Source: Fusobacterium sp.
GTDB taxonomy: Bacteria; Fusobacteriota; Fusobacteriia; Fusobacteriales; Fusobacteriaceae
Length of the DNA: 64,000 nt
Direction of reading: 5' to 3'
Assembly (NCBI RefSeq): GCF_019012925.1
Contig: NZ_JAGIRL010000030.1
Coordinates: 21,723 to 85,722 of the forward strand
Every line of letters begins with the position of its first letter. The stretch's first letter is position 1. Positions 44,998 through 55,900 of the stretch are shown here, in pieces. Position numbers and translations under genes: made by a program. Under the pieces are notes generated by a model. It saw only the letters and a program-made list of their open reading frames with translations. It was not told where the DNA came from and ran no database searches.

Positions 44998-45936
44998 TTA
45001 AGCAAGAATATTCTTCTTAATAAAGATTAACATTTTTATGAATATTCCTGAGATTAAGATAGTAGCCATAATAGATGCTATACAGGCAAAGTCATACCAA
45101 AACTCTCCTCTAGCTGGATCAAAACTACTAATGTATTTTGAATATTTTAAAATAGCAGTAGAACTTATAGCCAATGGGAAAGTGAATGATGCATATACTG
45201 GAGTAAAATCTAATCTAAAAATTTTAAACATTGCTATATATATTAATGCTGTCATAAATATTCCTAATGGAAAAAGAAAATTTACAATTGCAGGATTAGG
45301 GCTACTAAAAGCAACCAAGTAACCAGCTAAACATAGATTTGGTGGAGCAGCCATAATAGCAAATGTAGGAAGTCTTGCATCATCGATTCTTTCTACAAAA
45401 ATTATTCTGTACAACATCAATGGTAACATAACTATATAGAAAACAAAACCAATGTAGAAAATAATCTGTGTTAAGAATGGCATACCCATAGATGAAGAGC
45501 TTACACAAGCTACAACTATTCCAATTGGTGGAACAAACCAACTTGGGATCATATGATGCATATTCCAAGAGTTGCAACGATGGTAAATAAATGATGTACC
45601 AAATATAAAGTGTAGAACTATACATAATAGCCATAAACTTTTTCCTAAAACAGGAGAAAAGTGATATAACACTACAGAAAAATTCATCAGAGCCATATCT
45701 AAAGTGGGGATAAAACTTCCTATTGTTGGGTGCTTTAACTCTTCTTTAAAAACATCAAAATGTAAAAAGTTTTTAATAATTATAGGTAATAATAACATCA
45801 AAGAAATAAAATTTCCAATATACAAAAAAGCAGGATTAAAAATAGCAGACAAAGCTCCACTTATTCCTGATATTCCTAAAGCCAAACCAGTAAGTGCCAC
45901 AGGCAAAGCTTTAAAAACCTCTTTAAAAGATCTCAT
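44998..45936 (-). CDS. TDT-family transporter (TehA/SLAC1-like)
   Basis: A 312-residue polytopic membrane protein with about ten hydrophobic segments. GLALGISGISGAL at the N-terminus, HMIPSWFVPPIGIVVACVS in the middle and FTFPLAISSTA late in the protein are typical of the tellurite-resistance/dicarboxylate transporter family. Relatives export or conduct small anions; neither tellurite resistance nor a substrate can be inferred here. SD AAGGAGAG precedes the ATG. Confidence 0.85.
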   Translation of the reverse strand: MRSFKEVFKALPVALTGLALGISGISGALSAIFNPAFLYIGNFISLMLLLPIIIKNFLHFDVFKEELKHPTIGSFIPTLDMALMNFSVVLYHFSPVLGKSLWLLCIVLHFIFGTSFIYHRCNSWNMHHMIPSWFVPPIGIVVACVSSSSMGMPFLTQIIFYIGFVFYIVMLPLMLYRIIFVERIDDARLPTFAIMAAPPNLCLAGYLVAFSSPNPAIVNFLFPLGIFMTALIYIAMFKIFRLDFTPVYASFTFPLAISSTAILKYSKYISSFDPARGEFWYDFACIASIMATILISGIFIKMLIFIKKNILA

Positions 45937-46077
45937 AATACTCTCCTTATTATAAATTTTTAATTAACAGAGTCATTATAATATTTTTATTAAAAATAGT
46001 CTAGTTAAATATTAGTAAAATTTATAATTATTTATTTTATGATAATAAAAAATTATTATAGATGTAGAAGAGTAATA

Positions 46078-46115
46078 AAAAAACTACCAAAATGTTCTAA
46101 TTTCAGTAGTTTTTT
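46078..46115 (-). terminator. terminator after the YwaF-like gene
   Basis: Stem AAAAAACTAC (46078-46087) with GTAGTTTTTT (46106-46115) and an inner paired segment; could work on both strands. Confidence 0.75.
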
Positions 46116-46138
46116 AAGAATTTAGAAATGTTTATATT

Positions 46139-46828
46139 TTAATAAAAACTCTCTTTTTTAAACTTAACAGCTTTATTTCTCATAGGAAGATAAGCGATAT
46201 AAGTGATAATAATATATATTAACTCTGCAACAATAATGTAATTAGGCCACTCTCCAAAATAGTTTAGTGGAGATGAAAATGAAGGTAACCTATTTATATA
46301 TAGATAGTTTGTACCAAGTTTATCATTTATAAAATACACTCCCAAAGCTATTAAATTAATAGAAAAGAAAGCAGAAAAATAGCCACCTAATGTAGGTCTA
46401 AATTTGAAGTGTACATATGCATAGATCACTGCAAATAATATATAAAAATGTGTAATGAAAAAACTCAAAGTCATAAAATTAGGAAATGAGTACTTTATAT
46501 CTGGTGTAATGATTGCAAAAATAGCTCCTAAACTCCAATAATAACATAGTTGAAACAAAGTATTAGAACCACTGAGCATCATAATTATAATAAAAATTAA
46601 AGTTATATTACAAAGATGAAGTGGTAAAAGTTGAGAGATGCTTTCACTATTATACATATATCTATAAACCAATTCACTGATTTTAAGTAAAAATACTGCT
46701 ACTGCAGAGAGTTTTGCAAATCGCTTTTTATTAAAAAAGTTAGCAATAATTATTAAAAAAATAAAAAATAAAACATTGGAAAAAATTATCCAAAAATGTT
46801 CACTACTAAAAATCTTAAAATTCTCCAT
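46139..46828 (-). CDS. YwaF/TIGR02206-type integral membrane protein
   Basis: A 229-residue protein with six to seven predicted membrane segments. The central LLPLHLCNI, a conserved polar turn in a helix, and the spaced Tyr/Trp residues fit the YwaF family of unknown function. It starts 15 bases after the RNase H stop and shares its transcript. Confidence 0.78.
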   Translation of the reverse strand: MENFKIFSSEHFWIIFSNVLFFIFLIIIANFFNKKRFAKLSAVAVFLLKISELVYRYMYNSESISQLLPLHLCNITLIFIIIMMLSGSNTLFQLCYYWSLGAIFAIITPDIKYSFPNFMTLSFFITHFYILFAVIYAYVHFKFRPTLGGYFSAFFSINLIALGVYFINDKLGTNYLYINRLPSFSSPLNYFGEWPNYIIVAELIYIIITYIAYLPMRNKAVKFKKESFY

Positions 46829-46843
46829 ACCAAAATTCCCCCT

Positions 46844-47464
46844 TTATCTGTGGAATCCTAAATCTGCAGGATTATAATCTCCAGAAATATAGTGAATATT
46901 TCCACCATTGTTTTCAAAGATTTGTCTAGCTCTTATAACCTTTAAGATCAGCTCCACTGTCTCTGGTGCCAAATTATCTCTCTTATACATACCTTTTGAC
47001 CAGAAATAGAGAACTAAATTACTATCTCCATAGATATTTTTATAATTTAATTCTGTTGCAATGTCAATAGCTAGCAAAAGACCTAATAGTTCACCAAAAT
47101 TATTAGTTTTTTCTTTTCCAAGATAGATATTATCAAACTCATTAGTCGTATATCCCAATGTATTATAGTGTAATAAAGATTTTCCACTTTCATCAGTTAC
47201 CCTTGTTTCTACTCCAATACCTCTACCAGTTCCAGCATCAAAATATATTCCAGAAGAAAGATTTTTTTGAATCTCTCTCTTTATTTCAGCTTTTTTTTCA
47301 TAGTTAGCTCCATTGGATAGCCAAAGTTTCCCCTCTGCCATAGTTGGAAAAGATTTATATCTCGCTTTTTTTCCAGATACAATTAACTTGCATTCATCCC
47401 AAGTTTCAACTATTCCACTTTTATTTTCCTTTTCTAAGAAATATGCATAAATTTTTTTTGCCAC
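46844..47464 (-). CDS. rnhA: ribonuclease H1 with N-terminal viroplasmin domain
   Basis: Cleaves RNA of RNA/DNA hybrids. Residues 1-50 are a viroplasmin-type hybrid-binding domain (KIYAYFLEKENKSGIVETWDE... KSFPTMAEGKLWL). The C-terminal RNase H fold has catalytic acids in YFDAGTGRG, NNFGELLGLLLAI, YGDSNLVLYFW and GDYNPADLGFH. Start is a GTG at 47464, six bases after AGGAGG. Length 206 residues. Confidence 0.9.
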   Translation of the reverse strand: MAKKIYAYFLEKENKSGIVETWDECKLIVSGKKARYKSFPTMAEGKLWLSNGANYEKKAEIKREIQKNLSSGIYFDAGTGRGIGVETRVTDESGKSLLHYNTLGYTTNEFDNIYLGKEKTNNFGELLGLLLAIDIATELNYKNIYGDSNLVLYFWSKGMYKRDNLAPETVELILKVIRARQIFENNGGNIHYISGDYNPADLGFHR

Positions 47465-47551
47465 ACTTTTCCTCCTGAAATGTATTCATAGAGATATCTT
47501 AGCTCATAAATTAAAATTTTACAATTTTTTTTTGAAACAAACAAAAAATAG

Positions 47552-47580
47552 TTGCACAAAATTGAGAAGTATGATAAAAT
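47552..47580 (+). promoter_or_regulatory. rpmE promoter
   Basis: TTGCAC (47552-47557), 17-base spacer, TAAAAT (47575-47580) with TGA just before it (extended -10). Confidence 0.75.
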
Positions 47581-47621
47581 AACTTCGATATTAAGAAAAA
47601 TTTTTGTAGGAAGGTGAAAAT

Positions 47622-47834
47622 ATGAGAAACGGAATTCATCCACAATATAATGTAGTAACTGTTGAGTGTACTTGTGGAGAAAAATTTGAAACAAGATCAA
47701 CATATGCTAAAGGGAGCGAGCTTAAAGTAGCAGTATGTTCAAAATGCCATCCATTCTATACTGGAAAGGCTAAATTTATCGATGCAGCTGGAAGAGTTGA
47801 CAAATTCAATAAAAAATATAGCATCAAAAAATAG
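47622..47834 (+). CDS. rpmE: 50S ribosomal protein L31 (zinc-binding type)
   Basis: A 70-residue protein: [10 protein letters not shown] at the start, CTCG (Cys16, Cys18) and [10 protein letters not shown] supply four zinc-binding cysteines, so this is the C+ form. Diverges from the RNase H gene and ends at a hairpin terminator. Confidence 0.98.
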   Translation: MRNGIHPQYNVVTVECTCGEKFETRSTYAKGSELKVAVCSKCHPFYTGKAKFIDAAGRVDKFNKKYSIKK

Positions 47835-47845
47835 TTTATTAAAGG

Positions 47846-47875
47846 AAAGTAGGGTTAATATCCTACTTTTTTTAT
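47846..47875 (+). terminator. terminator of rpmE
   Basis: Stem AAAGTAGG (47846-47853) with CCTACTTT (47862-47869) followed by Ts. Confidence 0.85.
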
Positions 47876-47900
47876 AAAAATATATTTAAGGAGGAATGAC

Positions 47901-48524
47901 ATGGCGGTAATAGAGATTAATCACCCATTGATTCAGCATAAATTAACATTGATGAGAAGTGTAGATACTGACACTAAATCATTTAGAGAAAATTTAAATG
48001 AGATTGCTAAACTTATGACATATGAGGCAACAAAAAATTTAAAATTACAAGATAAAGAAGTTACAACACCTCTTATGACAACAACAGGTTGTGAATTACA
48101 AGACAGATTGGCAATCATACCAATATTAAGAGCTGGATTAGGAATGACAGATGGAATACTAGATCTTATGCCAACAGCTAAAGTTGGACATGTAGGAGTG
48201 TATAGAAACGAAGAGACATTAGAACCTGTATATTACTATTGTAAACTTCCTGTAGATATAACTTCAAGAAAAGTAATAGTAGTTGATCCTATGTTAGCAA
48301 CAGGAGGATCTGCTGTATATGCAATAGACTATTTAAAAAATCAAGGAGTAAAAGATATTATATTTATGTGTCTTGTTGCTGCTCCAGAAGGAATTGCAAA
48401 ACTTTTAAATAAACATCCAGATGTAGCTATATACACAGCTAAAATAGACCAAGGTTTAACAGCTGAAGGATATATTTATCCGGGACTAGGAGATTGTGGA
48501 GATAGAATATTTGGAACTAAATAG
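47901..48524 (+). CDS. upp: uracil phosphoribosyltransferase
   Basis: Salvages uracil to UMP with PRPP. The PRPP-binding [14 protein letters not shown], the [11 protein letters not shown] loop and the C-terminal uracil-recognition [17 protein letters not shown] are all present in 207 residues. SD AAGGAGG precedes the ATG. Confidence 0.98.
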   Translation: MAVIEINHPLIQHKLTLMRSVDTDTKSFRENLNEIAKLMTYEATKNLKLQDKEVTTPLMTTTGCELQDRLAIIPILRAGLGMTDGILDLMPTAKVGHVGVYRNEETLEPVYYYCKLPVDITSRKVIVVDPMLATGGSAVYAIDYLKNQGVKDIIFMCLVAAPEGIAKLLNKHPDVAIYTAKIDQGLTAEGYIYPGLGDCGDRIFGTK

Positions 48525-48556
48525 TTATCAATTGATAAATATTTTTTTAATGTATA

Positions 48557-48590
48557 AAAAAGGGAGATACTAGGTATTTCTCTTTTTTTT
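48557..48590 (+). terminator. terminator of upp
   Basis: Stem AAAGGGAGATAC (48559-48570) with GTATTTCTCTTT (48574-48585), including G-U pairs, then Ts. Confidence 0.85.
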
Positions 48591-48687
48591 ATATCTAAAA
48601 AATATTTAAAAAATAATTGTATAAATACTTTAATTTATAGTGTATAAGTGATAAAATTTATATATAAAATGATTGAAGAGGGAAAAT

Positions 48688-49302
48688 ATGAAAAATAAAC
48701 TTTTGAAGTTATTATCAGATAATAAAAATGCGATAATAGGAGAAGAAAAATATATTGTAGCTGCAGTTCTTATAGCTATGGTTGTAATAGAGGGAGAGGA
48801 GTATATAGTATTAGAGAAAAGAGCCTCACAGATAAGACAGGGTGGAGAGATCTCATTCCCAGGTGGGAAGTATGATGTAGCAGATTTAACAACAGAAACT
48901 ACAGCTTGTAGAGAAACTTATGAAGAGTTGGGGATAGATAGAGATAAGATAGAGATACTGGGAAAATTTGGTAGTTTGATTACACCAAGAGGAATGCTAC
49001 TAGATATCTATATTGGACAACTAAATATAAAAAATGTAAAAGAGATGAGATTTAATACAAGTGAAGTAGAGAAACTTCTGTTTGTTCCAATTAAATTTTT
49101 TAAGGAGAATGAGCCGAGAATAGAAAAGATAGAGATGAAGAATATACCTATGTTTTCACCTAGTGAGCTGAAACTACCTAAAAGGTATGGAAACTCTTGG
49201 ACTGGGTATTTTAGAGATGTATACTTTTATAATTATCAAGAAGAGGTAATTTGGGGAATTACAGCAGAAATTATATATGAGTTTATACAGAAGTATAGCT
49301 AA
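48688..49302 (+). CDS. Nudix hydrolase, CoA pyrophosphatase (NudL) type
   Basis: A 204-residue hydrolase. The segment RASQIRQGGEISFPGGKYD is the CoA-diphosphatase variant motif that precedes the Nudix box, whose ACRETYEELGI end supplies catalytic glutamates. Probable reaction: CoA to phosphopantetheine and 3',5'-ADP. Start is ATG 48688 after GAAGAGGG rather than TTG 48673. It begins a short operon with rfaE2, tsaE and tsaB. Confidence 0.88.
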   Translation: MKNKLLKLLSDNKNAIIGEEKYIVAAVLIAMVVIEGEEYIVLEKRASQIRQGGEISFPGGKYDVADLTTETTACRETYEELGIDRDKIEILGKFGSLITPRGMLLDIYIGQLNIKNVKEMRFNTSEVEKLLFVPIKFFKENEPRIEKIEMKNIPMFSPSELKLPKRYGNSWTGYFRDVYFYNYQEEVIWGITAEIIYEFIQKYS

Positions 49303-49363
49303 CCTTAAGAAAAAGTGGTATAATATAGAGGAAAATAGTTGGATAACAGGAGGTTTGTTAAAG

Positions 49364-49864
49364 ATGATATTAAGCAGAGAAACAGCTGCAAGAGTGATAG
49401 AAGAGTTAAAACTTCAAGGTAAAAAAGTAGTGTTTACAAATGGATGTTTTGATATTTTACATGTAGGGCATTTAAGATATTTAAATGATGCTAAAAAACA
49501 GGGGGATGTATTGATTGTAGGAGTTAATTCAGATAGCTCAGTAAGAAAGTTAAAAGGTCCAACTAGACCAATTAATAATGAGATTGATAGAGCAGAGATG
49601 CTATCAGGATTAAAAGCAGTGGATTTTACATTGATATTTGATGAACTTACACCTATAGAGACACTGGAGAAAATAAAGCCTTCAATACATGTAAAGGGAG
49701 GAGATTATAAAAAAGAGGAGCTACCAGAGACAGCTACAGTGGAGAAAAATGGTGGCGAAGTTAGAATCTTGTCCTTTGTTGAGGGAAAATCAACTACTAA
49801 TATAGTAAATAAAATTCAATTTAAAGATGATGAAACTAAAGATGATGGAGGAAATAATGAATAA
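49364..49864 (+). CDS. rfaE2: D-glycero-beta-D-manno-heptose 1-phosphate adenylyltransferase
   Basis: Makes ADP-heptose for the LPS inner core. The 166-residue protein corresponds to the C-terminal half of E. coli HldE: FTNGCFDILHVGHLRYL with the HxGH nucleotidyltransferase motif, KGGDYKKEELPE and the late KSTTNIV. The kinase half is not adjacent. Start is ATG 49364, ten bases after AGGAGG; the frame from 49277 has an extra segment that overlaps the Nudix gene. Confidence 0.93.
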   Translation: MILSRETAARVIEELKLQGKKVVFTNGCFDILHVGHLRYLNDAKKQGDVLIVGVNSDSSVRKLKGPTRPINNEIDRAEMLSGLKAVDFTLIFDELTPIETLEKIKPSIHVKGGDYKKEELPETATVEKNGGEVRILSFVEGKSTTNIVNKIQFKDDETKDDGGNNE

Positions 49865-50321
49865 GATACTCACTTTTGAAGAGCTAGATAGATTAGCAGA
49901 GAAGTTAGCTGATTTTTCTAGTGAAAATACAGTGATAGCTCTTATAGGTGATTTAGGAACTGGAAAAACTACATTTTCACAGAAATTTGCTAAAGCTTTG
50001 GGAGTGAAGGAGCAGATAAAAAGTCCAACATTTAATTATGTATTAGAGTATTTAAGTGGAAGGCTACCACTATATCACTTTGATGTATATCGTTTAGGTG
50101 AAGCAGAGGAGATATATGAGATAGGTTATGAGGACTATTTAAATAGTGATGGAGTCCTTTTGATTGAATGGGCTAATATAATAGAGAGTGAGCTTCCTAA
50201 AAGATATATTGAGATTAAAATAAACTATCATACTGAAAATACTAGAGAAGTGGAATTACAGTATATAGGAGATGAAATGAAAGATAAGGAGATGTTGGAG
50301 TATGTTGGTTTTAGCCATTGA
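49857..50321 (+). CDS. tsaE: tRNA threonylcarbamoyladenosine biosynthesis ATPase TsaE
   Basis: A 154-residue P-loop ATPase of the t6A pathway. Walker A is GDLGTGKTTFS; SPTFNYVLEY and HFDVYRLGEAEEIYEIG are family segments, and LIEWAN is the Walker B region. ATG 49857, six bases after GGAGG, overlaps the rfaE2 end; its 3' end in turn overlaps tsaB, giving coupled translation. Confidence 0.95.
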   Translation: MNKILTFEELDRLAEKLADFSSENTVIALIGDLGTGKTTFSQKFAKALGVKEQIKSPTFNYVLEYLSGRLPLYHFDVYRLGEAEEIYEIGYEDYLNSDGVLLIEWANIIESELPKRYIEIKINYHTENTREVELQYIGDEMKDKEMLEYVGFSH

Positions 50322-50994
50322 TACAGCTACAAAGATAGGAAGTGTAGCTCTTTATGATGATAAAATTGGAGTGATAGGAGAGTTAAATATATATGTTAAG
50401 ATAAATCACTCAGCAGTTATAATGTCAATGATAGATAATCTATTTAAAATGACAAAATTAACTATAAATGATGTGGATAGAATAGCTATAACAGTTGGAC
50501 CAGGATCGTTTACAGGAATAAGAATAGGAGTGGCTGTAGCTAAAGGTTTATGTTACGGAACAGAAAAAAGTATTGTTGGAATAAATGAGCTAGATCTATT
50601 AGCAAATAATATAGAGGGATTTCAAGGGGAAATTGTATCATTAATAGATGCGAGAAAAGAGAGAGTATACTACTCTATATATGAAAAAAATAGTGAATTA
50701 AAAAGAGTAAGTGACTATAAAGATGGGGAGATAAGAGAGTTATTAGAAAGCTTAAAAGGAAAAACTCCAATTTTTTGCGGAGATGGTGCTATAGCATATG
50801 AGAGTATAATCAAAGAGATTTTAGGAGAAGATGCTAAAATCGTTACTAGAGCTAACTCAATCCCAAGAGCTGTAATAGCAGGACAGCTATCAATTACAAG
50901 AGCTGAAGATAATATCTATACTTTAGAGCCTTTTTATGTTAATAAATCTCAAGCAGAAAGAGAAAGAGAAGAGAGATTAAGCAAGAATTGTTAA
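50302..50994 (+). CDS. tsaB: tRNA threonylcarbamoyladenosine biosynthesis protein TsaB
   Basis: A 230-residue ASKHA-fold partner of TsaD in t6A formation. LAIDTATKIGSVAL at the N-terminus and ITVGPGSFTGIRIGVAVAKGL at about 63-83 are diagnostic, followed by IVSLIDARKERVYYSIY. The start overlaps the last 20 bases of tsaE, which fits the frequent tsaE-tsaB pairing. Confidence 0.95.
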   Translation: MLVLAIDTATKIGSVALYDDKIGVIGELNIYVKINHSAVIMSMIDNLFKMTKLTINDVDRIAITVGPGSFTGIRIGVAVAKGLCYGTEKSIVGINELDLLANNIEGFQGEIVSLIDARKERVYYSIYEKNSELKRVSDYKDGEIRELLESLKGKTPIFCGDGAIAYESIIKEILGEDAKIVTRANSIPRAVIAGQLSITRAEDNIYTLEPFYVNKSQAEREREERLSKNC

Positions 50995-51054
50995 GTAGTT
51001 TGTAAATAAAATTAGGATAAATTATGATACTTAAATTCAAATGGAGGGAACTTT

Positions 51055-52371
51055 ATGTTAGTAAAAAAGTGGAGATGTACAGTTTGTGATGAATTATTTG
51101 ACTATGACAAAAAACCGTCTAGTTGTCCAGTATGTGGAGTTGGACAGGAGCTTTTTGAATTGGTAGAGGTAGAAGTGTCAGAAAACTCAATAGAAAAAGA
51201 GGTGGATATATTAATAATTGGAGGTGGAGTTGCAGCTGTAAATGTAGCAGATGCAGTTTCTAGTAGAAATAAAAAAGCTAGAATAACAATAATTTCCAAA
51301 GAAAAGTATCTACCATATTACAGAACAAGATTAACAGAGATAATAGACAATGAGATTCCTATGGAGAGAATGTTAATAAAAAAAGAGAGTTGGTATGATG
51401 AAAGAAATATCAAACTACTGCTTGAAGAGGAGGTTATCTCTGTAGCAACAGATGATAAATTTGTTGAACTGGCTAGTGGGAAAAGATTAAATTATGATTC
51501 TTTAGTAATAGCTAGTGGAGCTAGATGTTGTGTTCCACCATTTGAAAATAAAGATCTAAAAAATGTTAGAGTTATAAGAGAGATGGCAGAAACTTATGAT
51601 ATAATTGATACAGCTAAAAAATCTAAAAAAGTAGTTGTGATAGGTGGAGGAGTTTTAGGACTTGAAGCTGCTTGGGGATTTAAAAATTTAGGTTTAGATG
51701 TAACTGTATTAGAAGTTATGCCGAGAGTTCTTCCAAGACAATTGGATGAAAAAGGTAGTGAGTTATTAGAAAAATTGATAAAAACTTCTGGGGTAAATAT
51801 TATGACAGGAGTAGAGATTAAAGGATTTACAGGTAGCGATTGTGTAGAGAAAGTAGTGTTGAAAAACGGAGTTGAGTTAGATGCTGATTTGGTTATAATC
51901 AGTGCAGGTATTGCTCCAAACAAAGAATTTATGCTTTCTACTAAGATTGATGTAAATAGAGGTATCATAGTAAACGAGAAGATGGAAACATCTATAAAAG
52001 ATATTTATGCTTGTGGAGATATAGCTGAATATAATGGAAAGATAATAGGATTGTGGCAAGTAGCTATGGAACAGGGAAAAATTGCAGGTGCCAATATTTG
52101 TGGTGAAGAAAAAATTTATAGTGAGCAGATACAACCACTTAGCTTTGAAGGAATGAATACACAACTTCTTTCTATTGGAAATATAACTGATTCAGGTGAG
52201 ACAGTTGTAGACTATAATGCAGAGAAAAATATCTATAGAAAATTTTTCTTTAAAAATGAGATTCTAGTAGGGGCACTATTAATAGGTGATACTGGAAAAT
52301 CAGTGGCAGTGATAAAAGGTGTAAGAGAGGGAATTAGAAAAATCCAGATCTTAGCAAAATTATATAATTAA
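51055..52371 (+). CDS. NAD(P)H-dependent flavoprotein with N-terminal rubredoxin-like domain
   Basis: A 438-residue oxidoreductase. A rubredoxin-like iron or zinc knuckle has Cys8, Cys11, Cys24 and Cys27 (WRCTVCDELF, SCPVCG). The rest is a class of pyridine nucleotide-disulfide reductases without the disulfide: FAD-binding LIIGGGVAAVN at 53-63, NAD-binding VVVIGGGVLGLEAA at about 193-206, and DIYACGDIAE. It resembles NADH:rubredoxin oxidoreductases of anaerobes that detoxify oxygen or peroxide. A thioredoxin gene follows, so a redox-stress pair is possible. Confidence 0.9.
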   Translation: MLVKKWRCTVCDELFDYDKKPSSCPVCGVGQELFELVEVEVSENSIEKEVDILIIGGGVAAVNVADAVSSRNKKARITIISKEKYLPYYRTRLTEIIDNEIPMERMLIKKESWYDERNIKLLLEEEVISVATDDKFVELASGKRLNYDSLVIASGARCCVPPFENKDLKNVRVIREMAETYDIIDTAKKSKKVVVIGGGVLGLEAAWGFKNLGLDVTVLEVMPRVLPRQLDEKGSELLEKLIKTSGVNIMTGVEIKGFTGSDCVEKVVLKNGVELDADLVIISAGIAPNKEFMLSTKIDVNRGIIVNEKMETSIKDIYACGDIAEYNGKIIGLWQVAMEQGKIAGANICGEEKIYSEQIQPLSFEGMNTQLLSIGNITDSGETVVDYNAEKNIYRKFFFKNEILVGALLIGDTGKSVAVIKGVREGIRKIQILAKLYN

Positions 52372-52470
52372 AGCTTGGATTTTTTTTGAAAATATTGTAC
52401 AATGTAAAGAAACAATTTCTGACTACTAAAATTAAGAGTTTTGAACATTATCAGAAATTAGGAGGAAGAA

Positions 52471-52788
52471 TTGAATAGGTTAATAAACTTAAATGACGCA
52501 ACTTTTTCTGAATACTTGAATAGTGAAGAGGAGTTAGTAATACTTAATTTTGTAACAGAGTGGTGTGGTCCTTGTAAGATGTTACTTCCTATTTTAGAAA
52601 CAATATCTACAGAAGAAAAGATAAAAGTATTCAAGGTAAATGTTGATGAAAACCCAAACTTAGCCTATGAGTTTGGAATAACTAGTGTTCCCGTAACTAT
52701 ATTTTTTGGTGAAGGAAGTAGAATATGCCAATTAAATGGAATGAAATCAAAAGAGGAACTGAGAGAAAAATTAAGGGAATTGAGATAG
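52471..52788 (+). CDS. thioredoxin
   Basis: A 105-residue thioredoxin with the canonical WCGPCK active site (Cys32, Cys35), the cis-Pro SVPVTIFF and a short C-terminal helix. Start is a TTG, seven bases after AGGAGG, in frame with the fold's first strand. Its probable reductase partner is not identifiable here. Confidence 0.92.
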   Translation: MNRLINLNDATFSEYLNSEEELVILNFVTEWCGPCKMLLPILETISTEEKIKVFKVNVDENPNLAYEFGITSVPVTIFFGEGSRICQLNGMKSKEELREKLRELR

Positions 52789-52833
52789 ATAGAGCTCTTG
52801 ATTTTGATAGTTAAATTAAAAATTAAAGAGAGG

Positions 52834-52892
52834 GAAATCGTTTCTAAACATATGAAAAATATGATTTTAGAGATGATTTCTTCTTTTTATTT
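52834..52892 (+). terminator. long hairpin terminator after thioredoxin
   Basis: GAAATCgTTTCTAAA (from 52834) pairs with TTTTAGAGATGATTTC (to 52880) with small bulges, followed by a T-rich tract. Confidence 0.75.
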
Positions 52893-52911
52893 TATTCTTT
52901 CAAATAAATTT

Positions 52912-52941
52912 TAGACAAAATAAATAAAGATATGGTATAAT
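52912..52941 (+). promoter_or_regulatory. promoter of the lptD-like gene
   Basis: TAGACA (52912-52917), 18 bases, TATAAT (52936-52941) preceded by TGG (extended -10). Confidence 0.75.
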
Positions 52942-52978
52942 TATCTAATAATATTCAGTTTGCAGAGAGGATTAGATT

Positions 52979-55900
52979 ATGAGGGATAGGATAAGATTAG
53001 CAGTAGCATTCGTAGTTGTATCATATATAGTTTTTGGAATAAAACTGGAAGAGATTCCAGCAGTTTCAAATTTATCTTCTTCAGCCACTCAAATCGAATT
53101 GAAAAAAGAGAGAGAAGGGGCAATATTAGCAGGGACAGATGAGGTAGAGATCGACCTATTAAATAATACATTAAAAGCAAAAAATGGAATAAATTTAAAA
53201 CAGGGAGATTTAGAACTAAAGGCCTATGATATAAGAAGAGATATTGAAAAGAATAGAGCTTATGTGAATGGAGAACTTCAAACGCTTTTTTCTAATGAGG
53301 TAGGAGACTTGAGCCTACAGTCATTAGAGGGTGGGAATGTATCACTTGCAGGAACAGATGGGGAATTTTATAAAAATTTTGGATATTTAGATGTCTCTAA
53401 GGTAACTGGAGCTGAAGCACCAAATAATAATATATATTTTGGTGGGGATAAGATTCAGTATAAAGATAATAAAATTTTCATAAATGATGGATGGCTTACA
53501 ACGGATTTTAACATAATGAAAACGAAAGATCCAAATGATGCAGGATATCATTTCTTATCTGAAAATATAATAATAGAGCCTGATAAGCAAATTACTTTAA
53601 AAAATAGTGATTTCTTTCTTGGAGATAAAAGTAGACTACCATTTAGATTTCCTTGGTATAGAGCTAATATAAGACAAGGTTCACAAGTACCATTATTTCC
53701 TCAGTGGGGAACAGACGACTACTATGGTTGGAATGTTTCTTGGGGATTCTTGTATGGAGATAGAGAAGATAAGTATATAGGTGGATTTGCTCCGAAATTT
53801 GCTGATACTATGGGTGTTTTGGTAGGTAGATGGGAGAACTGGTATAAAACTGATAACTTTGGAACTATGAAGTTGAATGTAGATGATTGGTTAGTTCATT
53901 CTAAAGAGAAGAGTTTAGATACAAGTAAATTAGATCCTATGAAAGATGCTGGAAAGTATTTAGAGCATGAAGAGAAAAAGAAAAGATACAGAGTGAACTA
54001 TACTCATGAATATGATGCAGAGTATGGAAAATTGTATTTTAATACTATAAATGCAACTTATAATATGATACCTAGGTTGGAAGATATAGTAGTAGACTAT
54101 ACAAACAACAATAGATTTGGAGCGAAAGAGGAAGAGGGAGTAAGACCTGATCTGACTAAAACTATGAGTTTTTTCAGTATGGATGCTGACTTAAAAAATC
54201 TAGGTGCCGATAAGGATATAACGTTAAAGAGTAAGTTGAAATTAACTGATGATAAAAAAGCTTATGCTTTAATGGTATATGATGATATAGATGATGTATC
54301 TTATGGAAGTAGTATAGATAACGATCTATTTAGTCAGGTGGAGTTATATAAAGACAATAAGAGCTATAAAATAGGTGGATACTATAATTATTTATACGAT
54401 ATGGATCCAGGATCAACATTTGATGATACTCAATCTAGAGCAGAGGATTTTGGTTTTGAATACTTAGATAAGGAAACTAAAGTAGGATTCTCTTATGATG
54501 AGAAAAACGGAGATAGATTTAGAAAGCTTGGACTTTGGGAGAGAGATCCGAAGTTAGATAGCCTACTTAAATACAATAGTATGTATGGTAGTAAATTTAA
54601 GGCTGACTATTCTCCAAGTATGGTAAAAGAGTATAATGAGTTTGATACAAAAGATTTGAGAGTATCTTTTGGAGAGTATGATTTTACAGGGGATTACAAG
54701 ATAAAGCCAGGATATGATTACTATTCAGAGATTAGAGAGCTAAATCTTGATAATGATCCATTGAGAGAAAAAGTTATAAAAGGAAATGAAAGAAGTAAGC
54801 AGTATAATAGATTTGAAGATATTATTTATAGCAATTTTGAGCAAAAAAGAGGTTATGTAGATATATTCAATGATACTACTAAATTTACTTTTGCTGGTGG
54901 AAAAACAGAGGAGGAGTTCTGGGATAGAACTGGAATTTATACAGCTGATGGATATAGAAAATATATTAATAATTCAGATTTCTATGAAGTGAGTGCTCAA
55001 AGAGATGAGATCTCTTTAGATAACTTTGGAGAGATTGCTCTGTTTGGAGGACTTAGATACGATAAGTATACCAGTGGTTACAATCCATATAGCAATAATG
55101 GAAAAGGAAATTTTGCTAGTGGAGAGGATTCTACATTAAGAACTCAATTGAAGTTAAATCATACAATGACTGTATTTAATAACGAAGAGAATAGAGATAG
55201 AACTATAGATCTATCTATGGCTAATAATTTGACGTTATTTTATCAAAGATATGACTATGATTCTGGAAGTGTGAATTTTGGTGAAGATACTAATGGAAGA
55301 AGTGCTGAGTATATAAGATTAAAAAATAAAGATAATATATATCAAGTGAAGGATAGTATTAATACCACAGTTGGGAACACTGAAACTATATATACTATAG
55401 ATTACAAAAGAGCAGAAAATCCAGCTACTAACAAATTAAATAATGAAGTTGTAAAAAATGATCTAGAATTTAAAATAGATGGAGATAAATCATTAGTTTT
55501 AAATTATGGTGAAGATAAAAAGTATACAGATGAGACTTTAAACAAAGAGAATTATAACTACTACACTTTTAGAGACTATGGTGTGACTTACTATTTAGGA
55601 GATCATAGATTGTCTTATCAAAACAATAGTATAGATTCAAGAATTTGGGATATAGATCCTAAATACAACAATGGATTGAATATAGATAATGCTAAAGAAA
55701 AAATTAGATTGAATACCTATTCATATGAATATACTTTTGGAGATAATAGATTAGGACTAGATTTTAGTGAAGGTAGAGATAATAGAAGAAACTATAAGAC
55801 ATTAGAGGAAGAGCTAGATGTTAAAAACCAAATTTATGGAGTATCTTTCTTAGATGGTGGAGATGTAGAGAATTACTATAGAGCTACTTATGAGATCTAT